Assembly: GCF_047730165.1 (NCBI RefSeq)
Contig: NZ_CP159834.1
Coordinates: 2,046,001-2,110,000 of the forward strand
Length of the DNA stretch: 64,000 nucleotides
Direction of reading: 5' to 3'
Source of the DNA: Patiriisocius sp047730165
Lineage (GTDB): Bacteria > Bacteroidota > Bacteroidia > Flavobacteriales > Flavobacteriaceae
Below, in pieces: positions 9,201-16,537 of the stretch (the first letter of the stretch is position 1; every line of letters begins with the position of its first letter). A model generated the notes under the pieces. It saw nothing but the letters and a program-made list of their open reading frames with translations, did no database searches and had not been told where the DNA came from. The translations under genes and the position numbers were made by a program.

Positions 9201-9461
9201 ATTATGGTCTACGCATTTGTGATTCACATGAGATTGATACCAGGATTACGTGGACGATGGGGCTTTAGTTTTGCCGCAATCGTATCCTACGCATCTATTA
9301 TGATGACCTATTTTGGTGTGAACTTCTATCTAACAGGATTACATTCTTACGGTAAAGGAGATGTCCCTGCAACACCTACTTATGTGTTCATTATTTTAGT
9401 ACTTATTACTGTGATCTCTGTAGCTTCTTGGTTTAAGTATAAGAAGTTTTATAGAAAATAG
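6282..9461 (+). CDS. ccsA: ResB-CcsA fusion protein, system II cytochrome c biogenesis (heme export and ligation)
   Basis: 1059 residues. The N-terminal part (about 1-480) is ResB-like: three membrane helices near 15-105, a large periplasmic domain (110-440) and a fourth helix near 445-465. A second signal-like helix (about 475-495) leads into a periplasmic linker. The C-terminal part (about 750-1059) is CcsA-like with several helices and the heme-handling WWD-type motif WGRYWGWDPKETWAL (957-971), with conserved histidines in GHAPWKDAYES and MIHVAV. System II synthetases carry heme across the membrane and join it to CXXCH apocytochromes. Fusion of the two parts is usual in Bacteroidota. It stands alone on the plus strand, divergent from the DUF2520 cluster. 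Confidence 0.93.
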   Translation: MQKKLASILFSTRLTGTLFIVFAVAMAVGTFLDASSETSPTPYSREIIYNAWWFEAIMVIFMINFLGNMTRYSLHKRENWSTLLIHLSFILVLLGAFVTRYIGYEGVVHIREGETSNVMLSERVYLNVFVDGDSAVNGQAMRRKLQPRKLNLSERLDNSFVIEDNYYQTPFTVAFKDYIKGAKEGLVESEEGSQYLKIVEAGDGNRHDHYVENGTVQNIHNILFAVNKPTEGAINIQYNEADGFTIAAPFDGTYMRMADRKQGTVVKDSVQPFELRSLYQMADMAFVIPEPMITGKQGIIKATTEEGSSQDGLLLDVTSGGETKTVELLGGKGSSSPPTTVTVGDLDVILTYGSKEYTLPFDITLNDFIADKYPGTEKGYSAFKSIVTVTDKDGSSKDQEIFMNNVMDKDGYRFFQSGFDPDEKGTILAVNHDRWGTWITYAGYTLLYLGLMAILFDPRSRFGFLEKQLTKIKRKKAAMTAVLFMFLSLGLSAQETPKENHENHNAIITIDNVDEFFIENAVDKEHAAKFAKMVIQDDGRMKPVNTFASELLRKVSSANSYEGLDANQVFLSMLEFPREWSQADLIKLKRGNDSIRAILGVEMDATRISLLDLFDPVTAQYKLEPYLEAATSTNIPNQFQKDFIKAHESFYLLNQALSGSILKIFPKPNDDNNKWIAAAELGESGLKGKDSLFVRSYVPAYFATLAQARKTGDYEQADKVLDILHEFQTKNGANVLPSESKIAAEIFYNKADIFNHLYKFFLLVGAFMFFFIIYGIFTEKKWLQKAINICKYIMWAFFALMTAGLALRWYINGHAPWKDAYESIIYVAWATVFFGLAFGRKSDLTIASTAFVASIILWVASKSWLDPSIATLQPVLDSYWLMIHVAVIVASYGPFTLGMILGITSLVLILLTNERNFKKMDINLKELAVITEMALTVGLVMLTIGNFLGGQWANESWGRYWGWDPKETWALISIMVYAFVIHMRLIPGLRGRWGFSFAAIVSYASIMMTYFGVNFYLTGLHSYGKGDVPATPTYVFIILVLITVISVASWFKYKKFYRK

Positions 9462-9518
9462 AGCAGTGGATGTAGGAAGTTTGTATACAGGCTTACACAA
9501 TCAAAAGAAATAATAAAA

Positions 9519-9827
9519 TTGATGAATAAAATTAGCTATAAAAAACAGGCATTCCGTTTTACAATATGGATTCTTATAACTAATCTCGTTACCTTTTTTG
9601 TTGCCTTCTATTTGACAGTAAGTTATGTTGATTTTCCAGGAGTGGAAAATAATACAGGTTTGACTTTATTCTATCTAGAGATTTTATCTAGCTTATTAAT
9701 ACTACTGAGTACTATGTTTATCATTTTTAGTAATATTAAAAAAGAGAGTCGAAATTATCAATTTTGGACCTCAATAATCGGAATTGTTCTATTTGGAATA
9801 CTTCCTTTGATCTCAAGTTTTATTTAA
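9519..9827 (+). CDS. small membrane protein of unknown function
   Basis: 102 residues, A+T-rich, with three hydrophobic segments (about 14-34, 45-66 and 84-102) separated by short polar loops such as KKESRNYQ. It is encoded 57 bases after the CcsA fusion gene in the same direction, but no shared function is evident. The start could be the first Met or the adjacent second one. I do not recognise a family. The helices and the open frame support a real gene, though weakly. Confidence 0.5.
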   Translation: MMNKISYKKQAFRFTIWILITNLVTFFVAFYLTVSYVDFPGVENNTGLTLFYLEILSSLLILLSTMFIIFSNIKKESRNYQFWTSIIGIVLFGILPLISSFI

Positions 9828-10008
9828 TTGAATTTGTTGAAACCAATAAATAGCATAATACTTAATTCAATATAAGCCCTGAAAAAGAGGAAGGAGCTTA
9901 GATTGTTATTTTATGTTGAGAATTAGCAATTTTAATCAAGAAAGATCAGGGTAGTGAGGTAATAACAATACTTCATTAGCCCCTAACTCTTTTCCTAGTT
10001 TACCTTTA

Positions 10009-11262
10009 CTAGTTGTAGATGAAATCTGGCTGAGAGTCTACCAAGTGGTAATCTTCTTTAATATGTTCTCTAATCTCTAGTTTTTGATAAAGCTCGTTGG
10101 TAGCTTCTTCAAGCTCATCCTGAGTTACTTTTAATTTACGGGCAATCTTCTCGTTAGTTTTTCCTTCAGAGATGAACTGGAGTAATTTAACTTCAAAACC
10201 ATCTAGGTCATATTGCATAATTACATTTTCAAGGTATACATCTTCAATATGTCTTTCTGTTTTTTGACGGGCTGTCATTTCTTGTCTTTTAAGGAATATT
10301 TTTAATTCTGTCTGTTTGATAAGGTTTTCTTCTTTGATTGCTTTCATTCTATATAAGATAGCGTAGGTAAGTAACAAGACTTCTAAAAGTACGGCTCCTT
10401 TAATATGGGCTAGTTCGATATTTAAGAATGAAAGGCTTAAAGGCCCTGATAATAAGTAATCCATTGTAAACAATAGTGGGAATACTACTGCGAGAACGTA
10501 TAGCTTAGCATAATCTTTCTGATTGAATAAAAGTACTCCGGTAATAAAGTAAGTCAGAACAACAGCAGACGCTAGAATATTTGAAACAACGGCAAATTGT
10601 ACATTTTCTAAAAACCATCCAGATATAAGGACAATGGTGGCAGCAGAAAAAAGACCAGTTGCTAAAAATTTTAACTTAGGATATAATGTATTGATGTTTA
10701 AAAAGTGCGAACCAAAGATGGAAGCAGCAATAGCTGTAACTAAAAAGAAGGAAGCTTTTACAATTTCTATATGCTGTAGATTATGCATATCAAAGAAAGC
10801 AAGCAGGCCGTCACTGAAAAATAAAAATGCTGTTAATGCTAACAAAGAGCAAGCGTAAGCTAGATATATCTTTTCATCAAATAATAAAAAACTCACGAAA
10901 TTAATTAATATGAGTAGCATGATTACTCCATAAAATAAACCTTGCCAAAAGCCACTAATATATATATCTGAAATTTCAGGAACTAGCAAAGAAGCTATAG
11001 CTACATCTTTTTTGGATGACATTGTATTTACCTCTTTCGGTTTAACTGCGTTTTTTCCTTCGTAGGTATTCGCCGGAGTTAATGATGCCGATTGACTTGT
11101 AACTTGTTCATCTATCAATGCAGATGTTGTTAATGCCAACTCTTGGGTTGTATTTAGCGCTTTAGATTGGTCATTTTCCGTTTTAACAACAGCACCATTC
11201 ATTGTGAACGCTGAGGTCAATAATAGTAAGAGGACGAATATAGGGGTGTTCATCTGTATCAT
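10009..11262 (-). CDS. membrane-bound 7TM (7TMR-DISM-like) protein with C-terminal LuxR-like HTH
   Basis: 417 residues. A signal peptide (MNTPIFVLLLLLTSAF) is followed by about 70 extracytoplasmic residues, then seven to eight membrane helices from about 105 to 310, starting with the 7TMR-DISM-like SGFWQGLFYGVIMLLILINF. After a charged, coiled-coil-like stretch (315-345) the end (about 350-405) reads KLLQFISEGKTNEKIARKL, then KVTQDELEEATNELYQKLEI, a LuxR/GerE-type helix-turn-helix. The layout implies a sensor that passes an envelope signal straight to DNA. ATG 11253 is an alternative start. Three copies of a TGYATTTMAYC motif lie just upstream and are candidate autoregulatory sites. Confidence 0.75.
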   Translation of the reverse strand: MIQMNTPIFVLLLLLTSAFTMNGAVVKTENDQSKALNTTQELALTTSALIDEQVTSQSASLTPANTYEGKNAVKPKEVNTMSSKKDVAIASLLVPEISDIYISGFWQGLFYGVIMLLILINFVSFLLFDEKIYLAYACSLLALTAFLFFSDGLLAFFDMHNLQHIEIVKASFFLVTAIAASIFGSHFLNINTLYPKLKFLATGLFSAATIVLISGWFLENVQFAVVSNILASAVVLTYFITGVLLFNQKDYAKLYVLAVVFPLLFTMDYLLSGPLSLSFLNIELAHIKGAVLLEVLLLTYAILYRMKAIKEENLIKQTELKIFLKRQEMTARQKTERHIEDVYLENVIMQYDLDGFEVKLLQFISEGKTNEKIARKLKVTQDELEEATNELYQKLEIREHIKEDYHLVDSQPDFIYN

Positions 11263-11309
11263 AATAAGTAGGTTTCATTTTCCTTGGGGCTGACAATATA
11301 CAACTTAAA

Positions 11310-11351
11310 TGTATTTCACCTTAATAAAATGCATTTAATCGATGAAATGCA
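11310..11351. promoter_or_regulatory. repeated TGYATTTMAYC motif upstream of the membrane HTH regulator
   Basis: TGTATTTCACC at 11310-11320 and TGCATTTAATC at 11330-11340 are direct repeats 20 bp apart. A third copy, TGCATTTCATC, lies inverted at 11351-11341 and forms TGCATTT-N8-AAATGCA with the second. The flanks extend the symmetry (ATAAAA...TTTTAT with a 2-base offset). The position, 48-89 bases before the regulator start, suits an operator. Confidence 0.45.
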
Positions 11352-11449
11352 CGTTTTATTGTGATTTGTTCTCCTTTTATTGTTAAAATTAGAATTGAAC
11401 AGCAAATTTTTCAATGGCTATTATCTTCGCGTACGCTAAATTTAGACAC

Positions 11450-11484
11450 AAAAAATCGCCTTCACTATGTAATAATGAAGGCGA
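11450..11484 (-). terminator. rho-independent terminator of fumC
   Basis: A perfect 10-bp stem (ATCGCCTTCA, 11455-11464, with TGAAGGCGAT, 11475-11484) and a 10-base loop. On the minus strand it is followed by TTTTTG, and it lies 24 bases after the fumC stop. Confidence 0.85.
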
Positions 11485-11507
11485 TGTTTATTGTAAAGTG
11501 GGTTCAA

Positions 11508-12899
11508 TTATTTACCCACCATATTTTCTGGTTTTACCCATTGGTCAAATTCGTCTGCACTTAAATAACCTAGCCTGACCGCTTCTACTTTGAGCGTTGT
11601 CCCATTTTGGTGTGCTGTATTTGCAATTTCGGCAGCTTTGTAATACCCTATTTTTGGGTTTAAAGCAGTAACTAACATTAAGGAGTTGTTTAATTGCTTT
11701 TCAATTACGGCCGCATTTGCCTTGATACCTTGTGCGCAATGTTCATCAAAAGAAGCACAGGCATCGCCTATCAATTGTGCAGACTGAATCATGTTTGCCG
11801 CCATCATAGGCTTAAATACGTTAAGTTCATAATGTCCTTGCATTCCTCCAACGGCAATCGCCATATCGTTTCCTATCACTTGTGCGCAGACCATTGTCAA
11901 CGCTTCACATTGGGTAGGGTTTACTTTTCCTGGCATAATAGAAGAACCCGGTTCATTGGCAGGGATAGAGATTTCGCCAATTCCACTGCGAGGGCCGCTG
12001 GCAAGCATACGTATATCGTTTGCAATCTTGTTAAGAGAAACAGCTAATTGCTTTAAAGCTCCGTGAGATTCTACAATCGCATCGTGAGCAGCTAAGGCCT
12101 CAAACTTATTCTCTGCGGTAATAAAAGGTAGCTCTGTAAACTTTGCGATATAAGCCGCTACTTTTACGGAGTATCCTTTAGGTGTATTGATTCCTGTCCC
12201 TACGGCGGTACCACCTAACGCTAGTTCACTTAGGTGAGGTAAGGTATTGTTTAAGGCTTTTAATCCGTGTGCTAGTTGAGAAGCGTAGCCACTAAATTCT
12301 TGTCCTAAGGTTAGGGGGGTTGCATCCATCAAATGCGTACGCCCTATTTTTACTATGTTGTCAAACTCTTTAGTTTTTACAACCAAGGTTTTATGCAATT
12401 GCTCCACACCGGGAATTGTTATTTCTACCAGCTTTTTATAAGCAGCAATATGCATTCCTGTAGGGAAGGTGTCATTTGAAGATTGTGATTTATTTACATC
12501 ATCATTAGGCGCTAAAGTTTTCTCTCCTTCACCCACCGTTTTTCCTGCTAATTGATGTGCTCTGTTTGCAACCACTTCATTTACGTTCATGTTGCTCTGC
12601 GTGCCAGAACCTGTTTGCCAAATCACCAACGGAAACTGATCATCGTGCTTTCCGTCTAGTATCTCGTCGCATACTGTTGCGATTAAATTTCTTTTTGATT
12701 CGTCAAGAACTCCTAACTCGCAGTTCGTATAGGCAGCAGCTTTTTTTAAATATGCAAATCCGTATACCACCTCTAGCGGCATAGATGATGGTGCTCCAAT
12801 TTTAAAATTATTTCGAGAACGTTCTGTTTGAGCGCCCCACAGTTTATCTGCAGGAACTTGAACCTCACCCATCGTGTCTTTTTCTATTCTATATATCAT
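11508..12899 (-). CDS. fumC: class II fumarate hydratase
   Basis: 463 residues, the usual length. It has the superfamily signature GSSIMPGKVNP (318-328), the substrate-binding TGSGTQSNMN (96-105), SSNDTFPT (140-147) and GRTHLMDATP (186-195). The enzyme hydrates fumarate to L-malate in the TCA cycle, without an iron-sulfur cluster, in the cytoplasm. It is transcribed alone: a strong terminator follows it and 214 bases separate it from the cytochrome gene upstream. Confidence 0.97.
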   Translation of the reverse strand: MIYRIEKDTMGEVQVPADKLWGAQTERSRNNFKIGAPSSMPLEVVYGFAYLKKAAAYTNCELGVLDESKRNLIATVCDEILDGKHDDQFPLVIWQTGSGTQSNMNVNEVVANRAHQLAGKTVGEGEKTLAPNDDVNKSQSSNDTFPTGMHIAAYKKLVEITIPGVEQLHKTLVVKTKEFDNIVKIGRTHLMDATPLTLGQEFSGYASQLAHGLKALNNTLPHLSELALGGTAVGTGINTPKGYSVKVAAYIAKFTELPFITAENKFEALAAHDAIVESHGALKQLAVSLNKIANDIRMLASGPRSGIGEISIPANEPGSSIMPGKVNPTQCEALTMVCAQVIGNDMAIAVGGMQGHYELNVFKPMMAANMIQSAQLIGDACASFDEHCAQGIKANAAVIEKQLNNSLMLVTALNPKIGYYKAAEIANTAHQNGTTLKVEAVRLGYLSADEFDQWVKPENMVGK

Positions 12900-13051
12900 G
12901 GCTTCTTTTGTTGTGTTGTTAAAGGGTGCGAATTTAGGGAATTCTTGTTAAAAAAGTTTGGAGTTTGTTGTTTATGGTTTAAAGCCCCTAAAGCAGAAAA
13001 GCGATCTCAAATAATAATATTTTAGATGATTTCTTCGGAAATAATATCCGC

Positions 13052-13070
13052 GTTCAGAATATTTCTGAAC
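13052..13070. promoter_or_regulatory. 19-bp palindrome between cytochrome c and fumC
   Basis: GTTCAGAA-TAT-TTCTGAAC is a perfect 8-3-8 inverted repeat. It lies 44 bases after the cytochrome c gene and 153 bases before the fumC start. It has no T-tract, so an operator or a weak mRNA end are both possible. Confidence 0.35.
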
Positions 13071-13113
13071 AATTAAAATTGCACAAAGTACATCAAAAAT
13101 CACTTTTTCACTG

Positions 13114-13554
13114 CTACTTTACAACCGCTTTCACTTCTTCCAAAGTCACCATCTCGTCTTGTGTATTTCCCCAGGTATTCATAATATAATTCATTACATC
13201 TGCGGTTTCTTGATCTGTGAGGCCAAGTGGCGTCATAATGCCATCATACGTTTTGCCACTCACTTCTATTTTTCCTTTCAGTCCGTACTTGACAGCATGG
13301 ATACTCTCTGTTCTTTTATCTACTAACCAGTCTGATCCTGCCAAAGGCGGAAAACTTTTACCAATGCCTTTTCCTTTGGGTCTATGGCATTGATTACAGA
13401 AATCCTTATAAACTATATTACCATCAGTGATGCTTTTTTCTAATGGGGTTTGTGACTTCGCAGTGTAACTTGTGGTGTCATCCTTCTTTTTGTCCTTGCT
13501 GCCGCAAGCTAGAAGTAGGAGGGATAGGGTAATTATGGTTAGTATGTTTTTCAT
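13114..13554 (-). CDS. c-type cytochrome lipoprotein
   Basis: 146 residues. The signal MKNILTIITLSLLLLACGS ends in a lipobox (LLAC), so the protein is membrane-anchored on the outer face of the inner membrane or in the outer membrane. One heme site is present: CNQCH near 53-57, with a distal Met ligand probably in GIMTPLG near residue 107. The pattern YKDFCNQCHRPKGKGIGKSF and LTDQETADVMNYIMNTWGN is that of a class I single-heme cytochrome. It follows a PQQ-type sugar dehydrogenase by 82 bases in the same direction. The inferred role is electron acceptor for that enzyme. Its assembly would depend on the ResB-CcsA protein of this window. Confidence 0.9.
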   Translation of the reverse strand: MKNILTIITLSLLLLACGSKDKKKDDTTSYTAKSQTPLEKSITDGNIVYKDFCNQCHRPKGKGIGKSFPPLAGSDWLVDKRTESIHAVKYGLKGKIEVSGKTYDGIMTPLGLTDQETADVMNYIMNTWGNTQDEMVTLEEVKAVVK

Positions 13555-13636
13555 TTTAAGTCTTGTGATTGGATTAATTTAATGGCCTTTTGATCCACTT
13601 GGATAAGCTCGGTGTGATTTGTTCATTAGTTTGGAT

Positions 13637-14758
13637 TTAACTAGTAGGTATAACCCTAACAATCCCTTCACCTTCAACAGCGATATAAATAAACCCGTCT
13701 GGACCTTGTTGTACGTTGCGCACGCGGCCTACATCTTCTGCTACTTTTATTCTTTCTGTTACTTTGTTGCCATCTAGTTTAAGCAGTTCTACGTAATTAA
13801 ATTTTAAGCTTCCTACCAGTAAGCCACCCTTCCAATCTGGATATGTATCTCCAGTAACAAAAGTCATCCCGCAAGGAGCGATAGAAGGCACCCAATAGTA
13901 AATAGGGTCTTTCATTCCTTCCATTTTAGTTTTGTCTGTAAACTTGGTGCCGCTATAATTCACACCATAAGAGATAATAGGCCAGCCATAGTTTCTTCCT
14001 TTTTTAACGATGTTTACTTCGTCTCCCCCTTTTGGGCCGTGTTCGTGGATCCAAATCTCACCAGTATCTGGATGTTGATCCATTCCTTGAGGATTTCTAT
14101 TTCCGTAGGTGTAGATTGCTTTTTTAGCGCCCACTTCACTCACAAATGGATTGTCATCTGGAATACGACCGTCATCGTGTAAACGGTAAATTTTCCCACC
14201 ATCTCTTGTTTTATCTTGCGGATTAGTATCTCTATCCCCACGTTCGCCTATAGAAAAATATACATATCCTTTACCGTCAAACTCAATACGAGATCCAAAA
14301 TGCTGCCCACGTGTCGTATTAGGTGTTGCTTTATAAAGATCTTCGATATCTGTTAAGCCACCATTCTTAAGTTTTGCACGACTTAACTTTGTGTGACCAC
14401 CTTCGCCTTCACCTTCAGAAGAAGCGTAGGTAAAATAAATCCAACCATTTGTTGCATACGCTGGGTGTACTTTAATATCTAATAACCCACCTTGACCACG
14501 GTTATAGATTTCAGGAACGTTTTTGATTTCGGTTTTGATGCTATCTTTATAATGTACGAGTTCTCCACTTTTTTCTGTGATGAGCATGCTACCATCTGGA
14601 AGCCAAGTCATGCCCCAAGGATTTGATAAATCTTCTACCACATTTTCTATGGTATACGAACGTTGTGCCGTGTTTATGGCAATGTCTTTTTGTTTTTTGG
14701 GTGCGTTGCAAGCGATAACACTCAGGCAAAATACCACTACTAATAAGGTCTTTTTCAT
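13637..14758 (-). CDS. PQQ-type soluble aldose dehydrogenase (Asd/YliI family), lipoprotein
   Basis: 373 residues. The signal MKKTLLVVVFCLSVIACNA has a lipobox (VIAC), so the protein is extracytoplasmic. The six-bladed propeller of the sGDH/Asd family is recognisable: WGMTWLPDGSMLITEKSGEL (48-67), GQGGLLDIKVHP, GQHFGSRIEFDGKGYVYFSI, then GERGDRDTNPQ, GNRNPQGMDQHPDTGEIWIH, then EHGPKGGDEVN, and NVQQGPDGFIYIAVEGEG at the end. The family oxidises aldoses with PQQ and Ca2+. PQQ synthesis genes are not in the window, so the cofactor would be imported or made elsewhere. The downstream cytochrome c lipoprotein is a plausible electron acceptor. Confidence 0.88.
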   Translation of the reverse strand: MKKTLLVVVFCLSVIACNAPKKQKDIAINTAQRSYTIENVVEDLSNPWGMTWLPDGSMLITEKSGELVHYKDSIKTEIKNVPEIYNRGQGGLLDIKVHPAYATNGWIYFTYASSEGEGEGGHTKLSRAKLKNGGLTDIEDLYKATPNTTRGQHFGSRIEFDGKGYVYFSIGERGDRDTNPQDKTRDGGKIYRLHDDGRIPDDNPFVSEVGAKKAIYTYGNRNPQGMDQHPDTGEIWIHEHGPKGGDEVNIVKKGRNYGWPIISYGVNYSGTKFTDKTKMEGMKDPIYYWVPSIAPCGMTFVTGDTYPDWKGGLLVGSLKFNYVELLKLDGNKVTERIKVAEDVGRVRNVQQGPDGFIYIAVEGEGIVRVIPTS

Positions 14759-14790
14759 GATATAAAATTATACCGAAAAGATACAAAAAA

Positions 14791-14824
14791 GAAGAAGCCC
14801 CAACAACAAAAGCTATTCGGGCTT
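14791..14824 (-). terminator. possible terminator of the nitronate monooxygenase-like gene
   Basis: AAGCCC (14795-14800) pairs with GGGCTT (14819-14824) around an 18-base loop; on the minus strand CTTCTTTTTTG follows. The short stem and the distance of 133 bases from the gene make it only probable. Confidence 0.4.
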
Positions 14825-14956
14825 AGGAATTTTATTTGAGCACTCCAGTAACCAACCGCACTAGTGCTCTTCCTGCTATATTTAAGGTAAAAGGAATGCC
14901 ATGGTTTTCATACAGATAATAAAGTGTCTATTGTGTTACTTTCTGTGGCTAAAACC

Positions 14957-15925
14957 TTAAGAGTATTTTTTTAATACTTCTTGTTGGTGCTCGATTGCGG
15001 CTTTAAATTCAGTTTTCATTCTATCTACTAAATCACTTATTGGTACGGTGTCATCAATAGAAGTAACGCCTTGTCCTGCAGACCAAATTGTTTTCCAAGC
15101 TTTTGCTTCTGTGTCCATTTCTTTTCCGAAATCTACTTTTGCTGTGCTCTTCAGTTGGTCTTCTGTGATACCTGCAGCATCTAGACTTTTACTTAAAAAG
15201 TTTGCGCTCACTCCACTAATAGCAGCGGTATACGTGATGTCTGTCATTTTAGAATCTTCTATCATTTTCTGGTACTCATCCGTTGCTGCGCTTTCTTCTA
15301 CATTAATAAAACGCGTTCCCATATAGGCTAGATCTGCGCCCATCTGCATAGCGCTTGCAACATCTTGACCAGTACTTAATGCGCCAGAAAGTAAAATGAA
15401 TCCGTCAAAAATTTCTTTAATTTCGTTGATAAATGGTACAGGATGTAAGGTTCCTGCGTGGCCACCAGCTCCTGCACACACTAGAATTAATCCGTCAACG
15501 CCAGCTTCAATAGCTTTCTCAGCGTGACGTCTTTTAATGACATCGTGAAATACAATACCTCCATAGCTATGAACCGAATCAACGACCATAGAAATAGCAC
15601 CTAATGAGGTGATAATCAATGGCACTTTATGTTTTGCGCAAATCATTAAATCTGCCTGTACACGTGGGTTACTGCCGTGTACAATTAAGTTTACACCAAA
15701 GGGTGCCGCCTTTTTTCCTGTTTCTTTTTCCCAAGCTTCTAGTTCGGTTTTTATTTGGATTACCCATTCTTCAAAACCTTCAGTAGTGCGCTGGTTGAGT
15801 GCAGGGAATGTCCCAACGATTCCTTTTTTACAGGCAGCAATCACAAGCGCTGGTCCAGAGATTAAAAACATAGGTGCTGCTATGACAGGTAAGGTTAGGT
15901 TTTCTGTAAACTGTTCTTTGTTCAT
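14957..15925 (-). CDS. nitronate monooxygenase / 2-nitropropane dioxygenase-like flavoprotein
   Basis: 322 residues. Seen: the FMN-binding start LPVIAAPMFLISGPALVIAA, KKGIVGTFPALNQRT, IVHGSNPRVQADL, a FHDVIKRRHAEKAIEAGVDG segment, then LILVCAGAGGHAGTLHP with the conserved His region near 155, and GADLAYMGTRFI near 220. These are the marks of the NMO TIM barrel. The family oxidises alkyl nitronates, such as propionate 3-nitronate, using FMN and O2. Some members instead act as enoyl-ACP reductases of the FabK type, so the substrate is inferred. It stands alone with its own -7 box. Confidence 0.85.
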   Translation of the reverse strand: MNKEQFTENLTLPVIAAPMFLISGPALVIAACKKGIVGTFPALNQRTTEGFEEWVIQIKTELEAWEKETGKKAAPFGVNLIVHGSNPRVQADLMICAKHKVPLIITSLGAISMVVDSVHSYGGIVFHDVIKRRHAEKAIEAGVDGLILVCAGAGGHAGTLHPVPFINEIKEIFDGFILLSGALSTGQDVASAMQMGADLAYMGTRFINVEESAATDEYQKMIEDSKMTDITYTAAISGVSANFLSKSLDAAGITEDQLKSTAKVDFGKEMDTEAKAWKTIWSAGQGVTSIDDTVPISDLVDRMKTEFKAAIEHQQEVLKKYS

Positions 15926-16537
15926 TGGACTATTTTTAATTTTGTACGGATAGTTATCAATATCTTATTCAAAAATACCTTTTATTCTGCGTATGTAAAA
16001 GTATTATGCGCGAATAGTATCTGCAGAGATTGAAAACAAAAATGAAATTGATCTTATTGATATTTTGGGCTACCTTGATTAAGGTTCCGAATACTGAATA
16101 AAGTGCAGTACAAGTATTCCGAAGGATCCAGAAGGTATGACGGGTTATTTTCTTGATAATTTTACTTCTGAAATTTACTAGGTTTAAAGATTGCTAAGGA
16201 AGCTGCGCTTTGGGGCCCAACAATAAATGTAGGAAGGCTCTACCGGGTCGCCGTAAACGTCACATCTTCCCCTATACGCGGGAGATAAATTGATTAACTT
16301 CATTTAATTCGAACCTCACAATTAAAAATCAAAACCAAAATCTAATTCCGAATGCCAAATCGCTAAAGCGTCTTAAGAATAAATGATGAAGCATCACAAA
16401 GTATAAACTCGGTACATTTATGCGAAAGCGAGATACAAATGACTCTTAATAAATCGTGAAATTAATGTGTTAGTTATTAGATGGTAAGCCGTCTAAAATT
16501 ATTATTTTTACGACCCTAAAATTAAGACAATAAAGCT
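15926..16537. other. 612-base region without an intact gene
   Basis: It holds the promoter of the minus-strand flavoprotein at its left and presumably that of trxB at its right. Between them are three short plus-strand open stretches with protein-like composition: ENKNEIDLIDILGYLD ending at 16082, SIPKDPEGMTGYFLDNF ending at 16181, and KEAALWGPTINVGRLYRVAV ending at 16288. The first two share a frame with stops between. This may be a decayed gene or chance. No tRNA or clear RNA structure is visible. Confidence 0.35.
15970..15977 (-). promoter_or_regulatory. -7 box of the nitronate monooxygenase-like gene
   Basis: Minus-strand TATTTTTG matches TAnnTTTG and lies 45 bases upstream of the start codon, giving a leader of roughly 35-40 bases. 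No clear -33 element is visible. Confidence 0.45.

Noticed and set aside
12557..12784. Plus-strand open frame opposite fumC
   Set aside because: It lies fully inside fumC and has no recognisable protein character.
16300..16330. TTCGAACC as part of a tRNA T-loop
   Set aside because: No pairing T-stem, acceptor stem or anticodon arm can be formed around it.
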